In this document: positions 21,351-32,611 of the stretch, piece after piece
How positions within the stretch are numbered: the first letter of the stretch is position 1
How the letters are laid out: each line of letters begins with the position of its first letter
Assembly (NCBI GenBank): GCA_032622095.1
Contig: CP136061.1
Location: 248,135,582 to 248,199,581 of the forward strand
Length of the DNA: 64,000 nucleotides
DNA from: Siphonodentalium dalli
Taxonomy: Eukaryota > Mollusca > Scaphopoda > Gadilida > Siphonodentaliidae
Direction of reading: 5' to 3'
Program-made: the position numbers and the translations under genes
The notes under the pieces: generated by a model
What the model saw: only the letters and a program-made list of their open reading frames with translations
Database searches by the model: none
What the model was told of the DNA's origin: nothing

Positions 21351-21517
21351 AAATATGTCATCCCATATCCTGAGCTGTTTTGATGGGTTTGGGATCCCAG
21401 TTCCATTTGAATTAATGTAACTAACTGTATTGTAAAGTATGGTATTCTCACTAATTAGGGATAGGCCTGATTTGAATGGTTGAGATTGATCAAAATTAGT
21501 GTTATCAGTCTCAGTAA
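21351..21517 (+). repeat. Direct repeat, copy 2 of ~165 bp
   Basis: Second copy of 21090-21255; ends at the left target duplication of D5. Confidence 0.75.
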
Positions 21518-21525
21518 ACTTCAAT

Positions 21526-21779
21526 CAAGCCTTGAAATAGTGTGTCTGTCATTTGCAGAATGAGGTCCCCAGAGGGTGAATTTAGTGATGCTACCCCGCA
21601 TAGCGGACTAGCATCACCAAATTCACCCTCTGGGAACCTCATTCTGCTGATGTGTAAGCAGAATGAGGTCCCCAGAGGGTGAATTTGGTGATGCTAGCCC
21701 GCTATGCGGGGTAGCAACACTAAATTCACCCTCTGGGGACCTCATTCTGCAAATGACAGACACCCTATTTCAAGGCTTG
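21526..21779 (+). mobile_element. Family D copy D5 (short spacer form)
   Basis: 254 bp; CAAGCCTTGAAATAG ends are perfect inverted repeats; 8 bp duplication ACTTCAAT (21518-21525, 21780-21787). The spacer between hairpins is only ~14 bp. Tip mismatches are C.C in hairpin 1 and G.G in hairpin 2. Confidence 0.92.
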
Positions 21780-21787
21780 ACTTCAAT

Positions 21788-22207
21788 CCCAAATACATAA
21801 TAGTGGATCTGATTACCTGCGGTGGAATTTATATTTCTGGACCCTGGGATTCCATCTCATCACTGTCAGAACCAACTCTTAGATGACAGTGTACAATGCA
21901 AACGATTAACATATGTTACACTATGTAACATAATTTGGGGAATAACACATGACTTCAGAGAAATAATAAGTTGACGAGACAACAATTAATATTCAGTTGA
22001 TGTTTTAATGGCATAATTATTTTTGTACTTTTGGCTTTTACGCTAAATCCCTAATATTAAAAGTGTGCCATGTTCTACAGTTGTGCCCCCACCCCATCTT
22101 TGCCTATGGTTGATACTGCACCCCTGGTCTTGGTAGAATTGGATGAATTCATGCATATTGATTAACATATCTTGATTGATTTATGACTTTCATGACCATA
22201 AGGGTCA
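21788..22207. other. Unassigned
   Basis: No repeat or coding segment recognised. Confidence 0.4.
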
Positions 22208-22432
22208 TACAGTAATGCTCTAAGTAATTGACTCCTTAACCACAGCAGAATTATGGGTAACTTTTCAGGATTTAGTCGGAAATATGGCTTGTTGCCATTC
22301 ATCGGAAAGCTCTCAGGGAGAGCTTTCTGATGAATTCCGATGAATGGCAACAAGCCATATTTCCGACTAAATCCTGAAAAGTTACCCATAATTCTGCTGT
22401 GGTTAAGGAGTCGATTACTTAGAGCATTACAT
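22208..22432. mobile_element. Family E copy E4
   Basis: TA-CAGTAATGCTCTAAG head, triloop AGG, with an extra ATGAATTCCG inserted just after the tip on the right arm. The right end stops at GCATTACATA, lacking CTG. Confidence 0.82.
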
Positions 22433-22648
22433 AATATGTCTGTCCTGGGCCAAAGCAGTAGTTATGTATGTCTGACAATGACGAGATCACCTAGTGTCAT
22501 TGTGCTGCAGAAGGACAAATTTCTGAGTCTGACCATGTTTTAGTAGGTTACTATCTAGCTTGATATGACGACATGTTCATGCTACTACCTACATCCCACA
22601 AATATCTACGGCTAGAATGTTAATGATGCCCTATCCGATTTAACATCC

Positions 22649-22901
22649 TTAACACTTTCATGATGGGAGCTGCGTGGTGCAGCATTAAAGATCCTGTGCC
22701 ATATATGCGAGTCTCCCATAGGGTGCAGCCTCGCATATATAAGAGAATGCACTGGCTTACAAAGGTAAAGTTAAATATTGTTATGCCAATGTATTCTCTT
22801 ATATATGCGAGGCTCCCTGTGGGAGACTCACATATACAAGAGAATGCATTGGCCCAGGGTTTTTGCAAAATTTTAGGAAGCTCCAGTCATGGAATGGTTA
22901 A
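22649..22901 (-). mobile_element. Family B copy B3
   Basis: TTAACACTTTCATGATGGG to TCCAGTCATGGAATGG-TTAA. The hairpin near the left has lost ~13 bp of one arm (GTGCCATATATGCG); the second hairpin (22785-22850) is whole. Confidence 0.85.
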
Positions 22902-23534
22902 TTACATTTCCTCGGCTTTGGTGGTGAAAAATATGATTTGAGTTGTGGAACCCACCCATCAAAGCTCAAGAGCTATTAGTGATCATTTGGGAGGTCACAC
23001 GATGTCACGGTTAGCAGCAGCTTTTGATGATTGTAAATGATTCTCAGAATAAAGCACGACGAAAATTTTCACCAAACAAAATTGACAGTACATGTATCTT
23101 GTGAAAGTTTGCATGTGGATGCTTAGGTATACTTATTCCCGATTCGGTAATCATGTTTTTTATGCATGAACATAGACATGTTATAATACCATGCCGATCA
23201 CTTGTGAAAAAAAATATGTGTTTACATTTGTGATATATGACACATGCTGGAGAATTGCTGTTTGAAACAGGCATCACCATTTATGGAATTCGAGTTGAAG
23301 AAAATAAATAGATTTCAAAAATCAAAATCTAATGGCTCTATCTTTGAAGGGTGTGTTCCTCGACTCAAATCAAATATTTTTCACACCTGCATGAAGCCGA
23401 AGAAATAGTAAATTAGGATTATTAAATCGGACAGGGTATCTTTAATGATACCGTAAATCGAACTGAGAATGAGATGGGAGCGTTTACATACAAAACCTTG
23501 GTACTGATAGAGATGTAGTGAATTATTATGACTG
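22902..23534. other. Unassigned
   Basis: No repeat family recognised; no coding support. Confidence 0.4.
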
Positions 23535-23923
23535 TACTGCCCTAAGCAATTGACCAAGTAACTGGGGTTATTATGAATATATGCCTTTATAACTGCGGTA
23601 AAACCATAACTGCACCACAATTAACGGTTCTGTGACTGGTGTGGTAAATGCGGTAAAGGAACCCTGGTTATATTCCTTGACTGCCAACACACAGCTATTA
23701 CTGCTGAATGTTTCATTTCTATGACATACATGTGTATATAGATTTGCTGAAGCCGCAATTGCACTGGAAGTTACTGTTTCATACCAGTTGATGATTACAT
23801 GCATTTTAACCACAAAATCCTCTGGTTATCTTGGGGTTTATAACCGCGTTTAAAGGATAACTAAATTGTGGTCTAAATGGGGGGAGGGACTCCAATTCAA
23901 TGAGTCATTTACTTAGGGCAGTA
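23535..23923. mobile_element. E-like TIR element, different interior
   Basis: TA-CTGCCCTAAGCAATTGAC at the left and TCATTTACTTAGGGCAG-TA at the right give inverted ends related to the E family CCCTAA motif, but the interior is unrelated and not fully palindromic. 389 bp, no coding frame. It abuts E5. Confidence 0.6.
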
Positions 23924-23926
23924 CAG

Positions 23927-24184
23927 TACAGTAATGCCCTAAATAATCGACTCCTTAATAACAGCAGAATTATGGGTAATTTTTCAGGATTTAGTCGGAA
24001 ATATGGCTTGTTGCCATTCATCGGAAAGCTAATTTTTCTGGATTTAGTCAGAATATGGCTTGTTGCCATTCATCGGAAAACTTTCCGATGAATGGCAACA
24101 AGCCATATTTCCGACTAAATCCTGAAAAATTACCCATAATTCTGCTGTATAGTTAAGGAGTCGATTATTTAGGGCATTACTGTA
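23927..24184. mobile_element. Family E copy E5
   Basis: TA at both ends. The left arm has a partial internal duplication: GGCTTGTTGCCATTCATCGG occurs twice before the tip. Confidence 0.85.
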
Positions 24185-24447
24185 TAGTACTTCCTGGATG
24201 AAATAAAAGATATAAAAATAAAATCATAGTTGCAGTGATCATAATCAGTCTCAGGTGTTTATCCTCAGGTGCATATTAACCTCTAAGGGACCCATGCTAT
24301 TAAGACAGTTGTTCATGGAGCTAGTCTCTGATATTACATGAGGCAAGGAACACCTTAGTTCATCTCTATGAAATCTTTAATTAGCTGGCAGACATATGCT
24401 TTGTCTGTTTGTAATACCTTTGTGTAAATGAACACCACCACTCCCAG
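24185..24447. other. Unassigned short gap
   Basis: Nothing recognised. Confidence 0.4.
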
Positions 24448-24882
24448 CAAGCCTGTAATTATAGTGTGTCTGTCAATCGCAGAATGAGATCTCCAGAGGG
24501 TGAATTTAGTGAGGCTATCCGGGCACAGTGTGCTTCCATCACTAAATTCACCCTCTGGGGACCTCATTCTGGTTAGGCCTCATATTCTGGGAAGTATCTG
24601 TAGTCTCAAATTAACATTGTTTATAGTTACATTTTCCCTGTCTCTTCAGTTTCTGTATCCCCTAATTTGCAGAAGATAAAATGCATAATCGATGTGACTA
24701 AATGAGTGAACATCACCAACTTCAACTGGGAAACTTCAGTCTGATCCAAGGTCTCCATAGCAAAATGAGGTCCCCAGAGTGTGAATTTAGTGATGCTAGC
24801 CCACTGTGCAGGATGGTGTCACTAAATTCACCCTCTGGAGAGCTCATTTTGCAAATGACAGACACATTGTTTGCAGCCTTGA
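24448..24882 (+). mobile_element. Family D copy D6
   Basis: CAAGCCTGTAATTATAG to CATTGTTTGCAGCCTTG, two hairpins with degraded tips (ATCCGGGCACAGTGTGC), full spacer with GGGAAGTATCTG. Confidence 0.82.
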
Positions 24883-24919
24883 CTACCAGCCTTGACTACC
24901 AGAATGGGTGACTAATTTC

Positions 24920-25075
24920 TTAACCCTTTCTTTACTAGTTACTCATTGACGAGTGGTTTCCATAGGATATATGTTCAGATAATAAGGTAACAACTTATTT
25001 CTGAACATTTCCCATGAATGAATAGGAATTTTTCTGCATTTGTATTATCTGTCTGTTTAGTTTTGTTGAAGATCC
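24920..25075 (+). mobile_element. Family G copy G5 (3' part lost)
   Basis: TTAACCCTTTCTTTACTAG, CATTGACGAGTGG, TGTTCAGATAATAAGG, then fades near a CACACA run. The right end is not found. Confidence 0.65.
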
Positions 25076-25106
25076 ATACACACACAGAACGACAGAACGA
25101 AGTGTG

Positions 25107-25221
25107 TTAATGGGTTTGGCAATAAGGCACTTGTGCAATCGCAGAAGGAGAGAACAAGAGGTGCAGCCCGGAGTTCTATCCTTCTGTGATGGCACAAGTG
25201 GCTTTTCGACTAACCCATTAA
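25107..25221. mobile_element. Small TTAA-ended palindrome
   Basis: 115 bp: TTAATGGGTT ... AACCCATTAA with imperfect arms (CACTTGTGC, CAGAAGGA pairing with TCCTTCTGTGATGGCACAAG). A single copy in this window, so mobility is unproven. Confidence 0.5.
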
Positions 25222-26082
25222 CATATACTTGTGTCGTTTTTCGAGTTTGTGAATTTAGAATGCCAAAATCACCTTAAATATAAATCTGTTTGATATCTGA
25301 TTCTGAAGTATCCGAGATGAGTTGTTGGGATAGCTCACTAGTCTAATAGTTTGCTGATAACTTTGGAAAATATATAAAAACTATGTTGAAATTGTCAGGC
25401 ATCAGGCAACAGAGGTTTCAAATTGGGAGAATTCTCTTCTCCCTATTTGGTTATTAAAGAGCAGTGGACTGTTATCAGGGAGAAATAAAAATGGCTGAAT
25501 TTAAATTTACACCCCCAACATCACCCTTCTATGATCCAATGCGTATCATACAACACAAGAGCCCATTTATAAAACCATTATAACACCATTATAATTAATC
25601 AATTTACTTTAAATATTCTGTCCACACAAACTGGTTAATGAGAGGGAAGTCACTTCTCCCCGGGACAAACATAGGGAGAAGCGGCACATTTTAGGGCAAA
25701 GATGTCTCCCAAGTCACCCTCTAGGCTAGTCACTTCCAGGTAGGATTTTACATGTAAGGTTACCATTCTGATGACGTAGGTTCCCGCTGATGTTCCCCAC
25801 TATAAAAGTAACGTGATTTTATTTATTGCATGGCCTAGAATTAGACTGAATATTTTTCGTTATATTGACTTTTCACTCTGTTGAGATTGATGTATAGAGC
25901 TGATTTGTGACCTGTGAGGGTTTACCGCTCATAGAGACGGCCTTGAGTAAACACTGAGACCTGATCCTACTAACGAAGCATCTAATTAACCACATCAGAT
26001 TGTTTGTCTATATCCTACCTATGTGAAATATAACACCGCCACTCAGACAATTGATGTTTGGAGTTTCTCCAGTTTCTTCTTA
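25222..26082. other. Unassigned
   Basis: Apart from one short frame listed separately, no feature recognised. Confidence 0.4.
25491..25583 (+). CDS. Possible 30-codon small ORF
   Basis: AAAAATGGCTG is a good start context (A at -3, G at +4). The product begins MAEFKFTPPTSPFYDPM and ends FIKPL, with a stop at 25581-25583. Pro and Phe rich, no known motif. Short frames like this arise by chance; conservation would be needed. Confidence 0.15.
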   Translation: MAEFKFTPPTSPFYDPMRIIQHKSPFIKPL

Positions 26083-26314
26083 AATCATCGATGCCGCCCA
26101 TATCGTCTGAGAGTAAATCATGGAGAATAGCCGGTGAAGATCATTGGGTAGTAAACCTTACCCGATCACATACAACATTCGTTCTGTTGTAGTAAACCTT
26201 ACCCGATCACATACAACATTCGTTCCATTGTAGTAACCCTTACCCGATCACATACAACATTCGTTCCCATAGCTGAAGAGTAAATTATGAATAATAGTGT
26301 GATTAGATTGTTAA
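26083..26314 (+). repeat. Degenerate ~160 bp unit with 41 bp triplet
   Basis: AAATCATCGATGCCGCC with AGAGTAAATCATGG begins a unit that recurs diverged near 26620 and 27770. Inside it, 26151-26272 holds three near-perfect 41 bp repeats (starts 26151, 26192, 26233) with ACCCGATCACATACAACATT. Confidence 0.75.
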
Positions 26315-26567
26315 TTAACCCTTTCATGCTGGGAGCTGCGCTGGTGCAGCATTAAAGATCCTGTACCAGTGCATTCTCTTATATATGCGAGGGAGCCTCA
26401 CATTTATAAGAAAATGCACTGGCTTACAAGGTCATGGTAAATATTGTTAGGCCAATGCATTCTCTTATGTATGCGAGTCTCCCTATGGGAGACTTGCATA
26501 TATAAGAGAATGCATTGGCACAGGGTTTTCGCAAAATTTCCGGAAGCTCCAGTCATGGAAGGGTTAA
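26315..26567 (-). mobile_element. Family B copy B4
   Basis: TTAACCCTTTCATGCTGGG to TCCAGTCATGGAAGGG-TTAA. The first hairpin tip is damaged (GCGAGGGAGCC); the second is whole (CTCCC-TAT-GGGAG). Confidence 0.87.
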
Positions 26568-26724
26568 TACCCGATCATGTTCATGCACAATACGGCCTGA
26601 CAGCACTGACAAAAATCATCAATGCCACCAATATTGTCGAAGTGAACACCATTGAGATGGTCGGTGGATGATGATTGTTGGGTAGTAGAGAGTTCTCATC
26701 GGATATTCAATGCCTCAAATTGCC

Positions 26725-27124
26725 TTAACCCTTTACCCAACAGAAGAGCCCTGTGCCAATGCATTCTCTTATATATGCGAGTCGACCATAGGTCGCCTCG
26801 CATATATAAGAGAATGCATTGGCTTAACACATTAAAAATTATAAAATTGTTAAAGAATGTAAGAAAAAATGGTAAAAAGTGTTAAAAAAAGATTTTTTTT
26901 AGGCCAATGCATTCTCTTATATATGCGAGGCGACCTATGGTCGACTCGCATATATAAGAGAATGCATTGGCACAGGGCATAACTGTAACTATAACAATGT
27001 GGTCAAGGAGCCGGTTCCAATGATATCCATATTTGTATGGTTCTATTGAGACAGACCGAAGATATTTTAGGCTGTTGAAGCTTTATTTGGCCGGTTTTGG
27101 CCGGTTTGTTGGGTAAAGGGTTAA
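26725..27124 (-). mobile_element. Family A copy A5
   Basis: Complete, reversed: starts TTAACCCTTTACCCAACAGA and ends with GGCCGGTTTGTTGGG. It sits inside the degenerate ~160 bp unit field. Confidence 0.92.
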
Positions 27125-27331
27125 ATCTGAAAAGTTACTATTCAAGGCTTGTAAAGTGCTTGAATTGAGGAGGGGCTTGAATAGCCTTGATTTTTGCAAT
27201 CATTTGCATTGCTGTCTGGATTCTTAAAGCGAAATTTGTCAAGAAATTGCCTTGAAGATTATTTTGAAATGGCCTGTAAGGAATGGCCTGGAATTTCATT
27301 GGGCCTGACCTGTGGAAACCATGTAGTAACC

Positions 27332-27730
27332 TTAACCCTTTACCCAACAGAAGGACCCTGTGCCAATGCATTCTCTTATATATGCGAGTCGACCATAGGT
27401 CGCCTCGCATATATAAGAGAATGCATTGGCTTAACACATTAAAAATGATAAAATTGTTAAAGAATGTAAGAAAAAATGATAAAAAGTGTTTAAAAAAGAT
27501 GTTTTTTAGGCCAATGCATTCTCTTATATATGCGAGGCGACCTATGGTCGACTCGCATATATAAGAGAATGCATTGGCACAGGGCTAACTGTAACTATCA
27601 CAATGTGGTCAAGGAGCCGGTTCCAATGATATCCATATTTGTATGGTTCTATTGAGACAGACCGAAGATATTTTAGGCTGTTGAAGCTTTATTTGGCCGG
27701 TTTTGGCCGGTTTGTTGGGTAAAGGGTTAA
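27332..27730 (-). mobile_element. Family A copy A6
   Basis: Complete, reversed, 207 bp after A5. A few private changes: AAAATGATAAAA in the spacer and GGGCTAACTG lacking ATA after hairpin 2. Confidence 0.92.
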
Positions 27731-27905
27731 TGAGATCACATTCAACATTCGACCCACTGCACTCAGATGAAAATCATCAGTGCCACCAATATATCCAATG
27801 AGTAAATTGTGAAGAATGGCTGGGTGAAGATAGATGCTTAGTAACATTTACCAAATCTTGGCTAACATTTGGTTTCACTGTAATCAGATGAATATATAGA
27901 GTTGG
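27731..27905 (+). repeat. Degenerate ~160 bp unit, further copy
   Basis: AAAATCATCAGTGCCACC, AGTAAATTGTGAAGAATGG and GATGCTTAGTAAC parallel 26083-26160 and 26620-26700. Confidence 0.55.
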
Positions 27906-28577
27906 GGGGGGGAAATCTTTGGTTAGTAAATATCGAAGCTGAGAAAACCATGGTGACCACAATTTTTTTTTTTTTTTTTTATTTAAATTTTGTATTGATA
28001 AAGAAGAATAATAACAAAAGAAAGAGACAAAATACATTCACTCATTCATGCTCTCTGTCCAAAACATGGAAGAGTTTCACTCTTCCATGCCCTGGCCTAC
28101 TTTCTTACCTGTGACATGTAATTAGAAAATATTTAAAGCCACACTATGTGTTAGGACAATTTTAACAGTCATCGTTCAACTTAAAAGCAAGACCAATAAT
28201 CGATACTAGGTACTACCTTGATATATTTTTTGCCTGAAAAGGACTTTCTTTAGCAACAACAATGATAATAAAAAACAATAGATTATTTGTTTGTCTTCAG
28301 AATAACTTTAATTTCCCTTATTAACCGGCTAAAGTGGTCGATGGTTTGCAATATTTAAGGTTTGATGAAACCATGGTGACCACAATTGACTGTTTCTGTC
28401 TTTATGTGTATTGTCACCAATATGGTGAGGTCTATACTGCTATGACAGTCCACCCATGCATTCTTTTGTTTCGATGAAAGTATGAATCTATACTCTCAAG
28501 AAATTTCAATTGATGACAGAATTACATTCCGGTACCCGATGACAGAATTACATTCCAACTGAAAATTTTCATTGAAA
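27906..28577. other. Unassigned, with a duplicated word
   Basis: AACCATGGTGACCACAATT occurs at 27947 and 28369, suggesting an old local duplication. An 18-20 bp T run lies near 27963. Confidence 0.45.
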
Positions 28578-28965
28578 TTAACCCTTTACCCAACAAACCG
28601 GCCAAATAAAGCTTCAACAGCCTAAAATATCTTCGGTCTGTCTCAATAAAACCATACAAATATGGATATCATTGGAACCGGCTCCTTGACCACATTGTGA
28701 TAGTTACAGTTATGCCATGTGCCAATGCATTCTCTTATATATGCGAGTCGACCATAGGTCGCCTCGCATATATAAGAGAATGCATTGGCCTAAAAAAATT
28801 TTTTTTAACACTTTTTACCATTTTTTCTTACATTCTTTAACAATTTTATAATTTTTAATGTGTTAAGCCAATGCATTCTCTTATATATGCGAGGCGACCT
28901 ATGGTCGACTCGCATATATAAGAGAATGCATTGGCACAGGGCCGTTCTGTTGGGTAAAGGGTTAA
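28578..28965 (+). mobile_element. Family A copy A7
   Basis: 388 bp; one of the two CCGGCCAAAA repeats in the left arm is missing (CAAACCGGCCAAATAAAG), as in A9. Confidence 0.92.
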
Positions 28966-29155
28966 AGGTATTTTCTGTGCCTGAAAATATGGTTTAGTAT
29001 TATAAGGTCTGCTGTTGCTACATTTATCTCTGTTCTAGTTTTTGGAAGCACCTCACTCTTTTCCTTTACACAGAAATTATATTATGCTAATGACATAGAT
29101 TAAAGTTCAGAAAATAATAAGTTGACTATATTTTTTATTTTACGCCCGTTTTAAA

Positions 29156-29424
29156 CAGGATATATTATTTATGTTATTGGTCTGTCCGTCCATCCGTTAG
29201 CTTTTTGTTTCCCGGTCATAACTTTGGATAGTCTCAATTGAATGGAAGGAATTTGGTATGTGGGTTTACTGGCCCAAAATACAGGTCAAGGTCAAATTTT
29301 GGTTTCGTCCGCCAAATTTCACCAGAGTTATGACCCTTTGTTGGAATTATCACAGGCGTATTTTTCCATGCCTTTGCAATTCCTTTTCTATTTATATTAC
29401 CCACTGTGAAATACCTTAGGGTCA
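29156..29424 (+). mobile_element. Pearl-like repeat fragment
   Basis: GTCTGTCCGTCCATCCG followed by GGTCATAACTTTGG, GGAATTTGGTATGTGG, a TCAAGGTCAA word and CACCAGAGTTATGACCC. This is the common body plan of bivalve pearl-like repeats; its ends are not clear. Confidence 0.5.
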
Positions 29425-29965
29425 CAAGTTGCAAGAATCTCTCAATTTAATATTGGCATAGTTTTTGTGTCATATCCATGTTGCGGAACATTTTTTTGGC
29501 AGATAGAAGAATTCATTTTGATGAAAGACAATACTGTTGTAACTGGTAGCTATGATGAGAGCCTCTCTCTGTAAATACACAAATCAGTTCTCCGGCCAAT
29601 ATCTACAGATGGTTATCTTTCACCTTTCAGCTGAGGCATGTAATAATGGGTAATGTAGGATACCTGGGTATTAATTTGCAGGTAGTGTGGAATACCTGGC
29701 TACTGTCTGTAGGTAACTGGGAATACCTGACCCTAACATAATCCCCATATTGATAACTGTAATGAGAAAACAATACAACTACGCTAATTTTGATTGTTTT
29801 GGATGATATATTTCCTTTCTAGCGAGAAATCACGGATTACTGTCTATCCCTTTATACATATTACAGATGTGTGGGATTTCTGCCACACATGTCCAATGGT
29901 CAGGCCACAATAGAACAATTACTAGATTCACATCTAACTTTCTTTAGTTTGGGTAGTACAGGTGT
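29425..29965. other. Unassigned
   Basis: A loose ~33 bp repeat of ATACCTGG words occurs at 29650-29730; otherwise nothing recognised. Confidence 0.4.
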
Positions 29966-30035
29966 AACACGTCATCTTCCCCCCCCAGGATATCTTCCCC
30001 CGCGTGGGAAGATATCCTAGACACCGGTCCATTCT
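29966..30035. repeat. G/C-tract hairpin element, copy H2
   Basis: AGGATATCTTCCC / GGGAAGATATCCT stem with CCGCGT loop (29987-30018), a C run before and ACACCGGT after, matching the plan of 5515-5606. Confidence 0.55.
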
Positions 30036-30197
30036 ATTTCTTATATGTTAATTTTGCCAACATAAACAATTGTTATGTCCATTTCTTGAAATTGAAGCAT
30101 ATAAATCATACCATTTATAGCATGCCCAGCCCTCATAATTGGCTACGGCTGCATGCCAAGCAGTTTTTGATGAAATTTTAATAAGTATTATATTCTT

Positions 30198-30599
30198 TTA
30201 ACCCTTTACCCAACAAACCGGCCAAAACCGGCCAAATAAAGCTTCAACAGCCTAAATTATCTTGGGTCTGTCTCAATAAAACCATACAAATATGGATATC
30301 ATTGGAACCGGCTCCTTGACCACATTGTGATAGTTACAGTTATGCCCTGTGCCAATGCATTCTCTTTTATATGCGAGTCGACCATAGGTCGCCTCGCATA
30401 TATAAGAGAATGCATTGGCCTAAAAAAAAACCTTTTTTTAAACACTTTTTACCATTTTTTCTTACATTCTTTAACAATTTTATAATTTTTAATGTGTTAA
30501 GCCAATGCATTCTCTTATACATGCGAGGCGACCTATGGTCGACTCGCATATATAAGAGAATGCATTGGCACAGGGCCGTTCTGTTGGGTAAAGGGTTAA
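30198..30599 (+). mobile_element. Family A copy A8
   Basis: Complete. It shares AAATTATCTTGGG and CAATAAAACC with A15, marking a subfamily. Hairpin 1 has TTTTATATG and hairpin 2 ATACATGCG as private changes. Confidence 0.92.
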
Positions 30600-30620
30600 C
30601 ATGTTAACTGCCGACTTTGA

Positions 30621-30944
30621 GTTATCTCATTCTACTTAGGCTTCTTCTTATCTATAGCCTCAAATTCACATTATTTTTAGTTACTTTTTCCCTTCTGTTC
30701 AGTTTCTATATCCCCTAATTTGCAGAAGATAAAATGCATAATCAAGGTGACTAATGGGGACTTCAACTGGGGAACTTCAATCTTATCCCAGTTCTCCCAT
30801 AGCAGTTGAGGCCTAAGCAGAATGAGGTTCCCAGAAGGTGAAATTGGTGATGCTAGCCTGATGTGTGGGATAGCGTCAATAAATTCATCCTCATGGGGAC
30901 CTCGATCATTCTGCAAATGTCAGATACACTATATCCAGACTTGA
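30621..30944 (+). mobile_element. Family D fragment D7 (first hairpin lost)
   Basis: Starts in the tail of hairpin 1 (TCATTCTACTTAGGC), keeps the spacer (ATATCCCCTAATTTGC), hairpin 2 (30817-30917) and an end like CACTATATCCAGACTTG. Confidence 0.75.
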
Positions 30945-31483
30945 CAGGGGACCATCTAGAGGGCGCCAAAGAGATCTTAATAGGGGTAACCTTTTACGAG
31001 GAAGATAATGGTGCGCAGGTTTCTACAGTGACGATTTCGGAGCCTGGGGATGGAAAAGAGAAGCAGCACCAAATTCATGAGAGTTTTTTTGTTGCCGATT
31101 TCAACCAAACATATGTTTAATCATCTCCATGATATAGGGAATATTATGGTATGTTTTAAAGATATCTATGTGGCAGCACCTGAGACCGGAATGGGTTGGG
31201 GAGGGGCATCAAAATTAATAACTATTGGTGTCACAAAGTTCTACCAAACTTCTAGTCATCTCCATGACATGGAATCTAATGGTATGGTTTGAAGATACCA
31301 GTGGCGCCATCTGATTCAGGCATGGGTGCAGGGGAGAACACAAACATTGATAAAAACACTGTTCTGTTGTCAATTTCCACAGTACAGTGAATCAAACTTT
31401 GTGGTTTAAAGTACCCAAAAATGGTGATCTACAAGTCAGGAATGGAGGTCGGGTAAGGGGCACAAACATTGCTAAAAAGTGTG
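30945..31483 (+). repeat. Degenerate ~150 bp tandem repeats
   Basis: Words recur: TCATCTCCATGATAT and TCATCTCCATGACAT (31122, 31258), GGCAGCACCTGAGACCGG and GGCGCCATCTGATTCAGG (31172, 31303), and CACAAACATTG (31339, 31461). The ACCGATTTCAACC-type phrase links this to pearl-like repeat bodies. Confidence 0.5.
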
Positions 31484-31491
31484 CAACCTGG

Positions 31492-32603
31492 TAGGGCTGG
31501 ACGATATTAACGAAAATAAAAACCGCGATTTTTGGAAATTAAAACCGCGGTTAACGATATAATCGCGGTTTTTTAAAACATTCAGATACTAGTAACTTAA
31601 ACAGTTTCTCACTGTTCGCTAGAATCACATCATTGTCATTAATTTTGACAAGTTGACGTCAATAATAACATACACAACCTTTCAACCAGTGACAACCTCA
31701 TGCTCGATCGATATTCGGAATGAAAAGTAAATTCACTGGTTAAATTCCGCTATTCGGACAATTTCTTTCCGGTGACTTGACAAATTCTGGTATATACCGA
31801 TAATTAATAAAACCATTATCTAGTCTATGCCAAAACTAAAAGTGTTCTATACTATACAGTATCCTTTTCTAACTCGGTATATTCAACTATGTTGAGCAAA
31901 TACATATGTTGTTCCCGATGACACTTGCGTCGCTTGACAAATTGAATATGGTTTACCGTCAAGACAAATTTTAGCGAAGTCCACACACACGTAGTACATA
32001 ACTTTTGGAATTCGGCCAAGCAAGGACACCATGTATTTTGGGCGGGTTTGAAGCCCTAATTCTATAATATTGGTTTTAACCAATCGCCGTGAGTGGTTTC
32101 TTCTAGACGAGAAGGGGGCGGTATCTTCGCTCATTTACTATTTTGATTGACGGTGCATGTGCATCATTGTACTGAAGGAAGAGGCATGGCAAAACTGACA
32201 TTCATATTGATCTATCACCCGATCAGTCGTCAATTCATTTGGTGAATTCTCTTGTAATAAAAAGTACGCAGGGAAGTCGGAGCGTTTGTGTAATATTGTG
32301 AGCGAAAAGTGGACGTATTCGGGGTTTTCATATCCCCCTAATTTTGTTAGTCGTCCTAAACGTTGTTTACTATGATTTATATTGAATATTGAAAAAGTCA
32401 GGACACGGGGATTTAGTCGGAATTTAAAACTTAAATAACTCGATTTAGGCTTGAGTTAAACTATTTGTTTGTATACGCTTATGATGGTCTGGCACCCTCT
32501 AATTGCCGACGATATTACGATTATTTTAGTTTAGACGATATTACTGACGATATTGAAATATTAACCGGGTATTGACGATTAATCGGGAAACCGCCCAGCA
32601 CTA
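31492..32603 (-). mobile_element. hAT element, internally deleted (1.1 kb)
   Basis: Ends TAGGGCTGGACGATATT and CCGCCCAGCACTA are imperfect inverted repeats of a well-known hAT terminus. An exact 8 bp duplication CAACCTGG lies at 31484-31491 and 32604-32611. The subterminal region is rich in AAACCGCG / CGCGGTTTT words. Only a BED-like segment remains on the minus strand; the catalytic part is absent, so it could move only with a transposase supplied elsewhere. Confidence 0.9.
31883..32134 (-). pseudogene. Decayed BED-finger segment of a hAT transposase
   Basis: An open 83-codon stretch on the minus strand inside the hAT element. Its C-terminal part reads DGKPYSICQATQVSSGTTYV then FAQH and a stop, resembling the BED finger pattern (D-G-K-x-x-C-x-x-C, then SGNTTNL and a His pair). 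Only one of the first two Cys is visible (SIC), and the asparagine run is lost. No RNase H-like catalytic region or dimerisation domain follows. The family is inferred from the element's ends plus this partial motif. Confidence 0.5.
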
Positions 32604-32611
32604 CAACCTGG

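Noticed and set aside
26700-27600. Many short open frames with recurring QCILLYMR and IYKRMHW peptides across the window
   Set aside because: They are translations of the MITE hairpin arms on either strand; they appear wherever A, B or C hairpins occur and break at element ends.
30952-31120. Plus-strand frame with GVTFYEEDNGAQVSTVTIS, which looks protein-like
   Set aside because: It starts at a D-family end and runs into a degenerate tandem repeat; no splice or start signal supports it, and the second repeat unit is not open.
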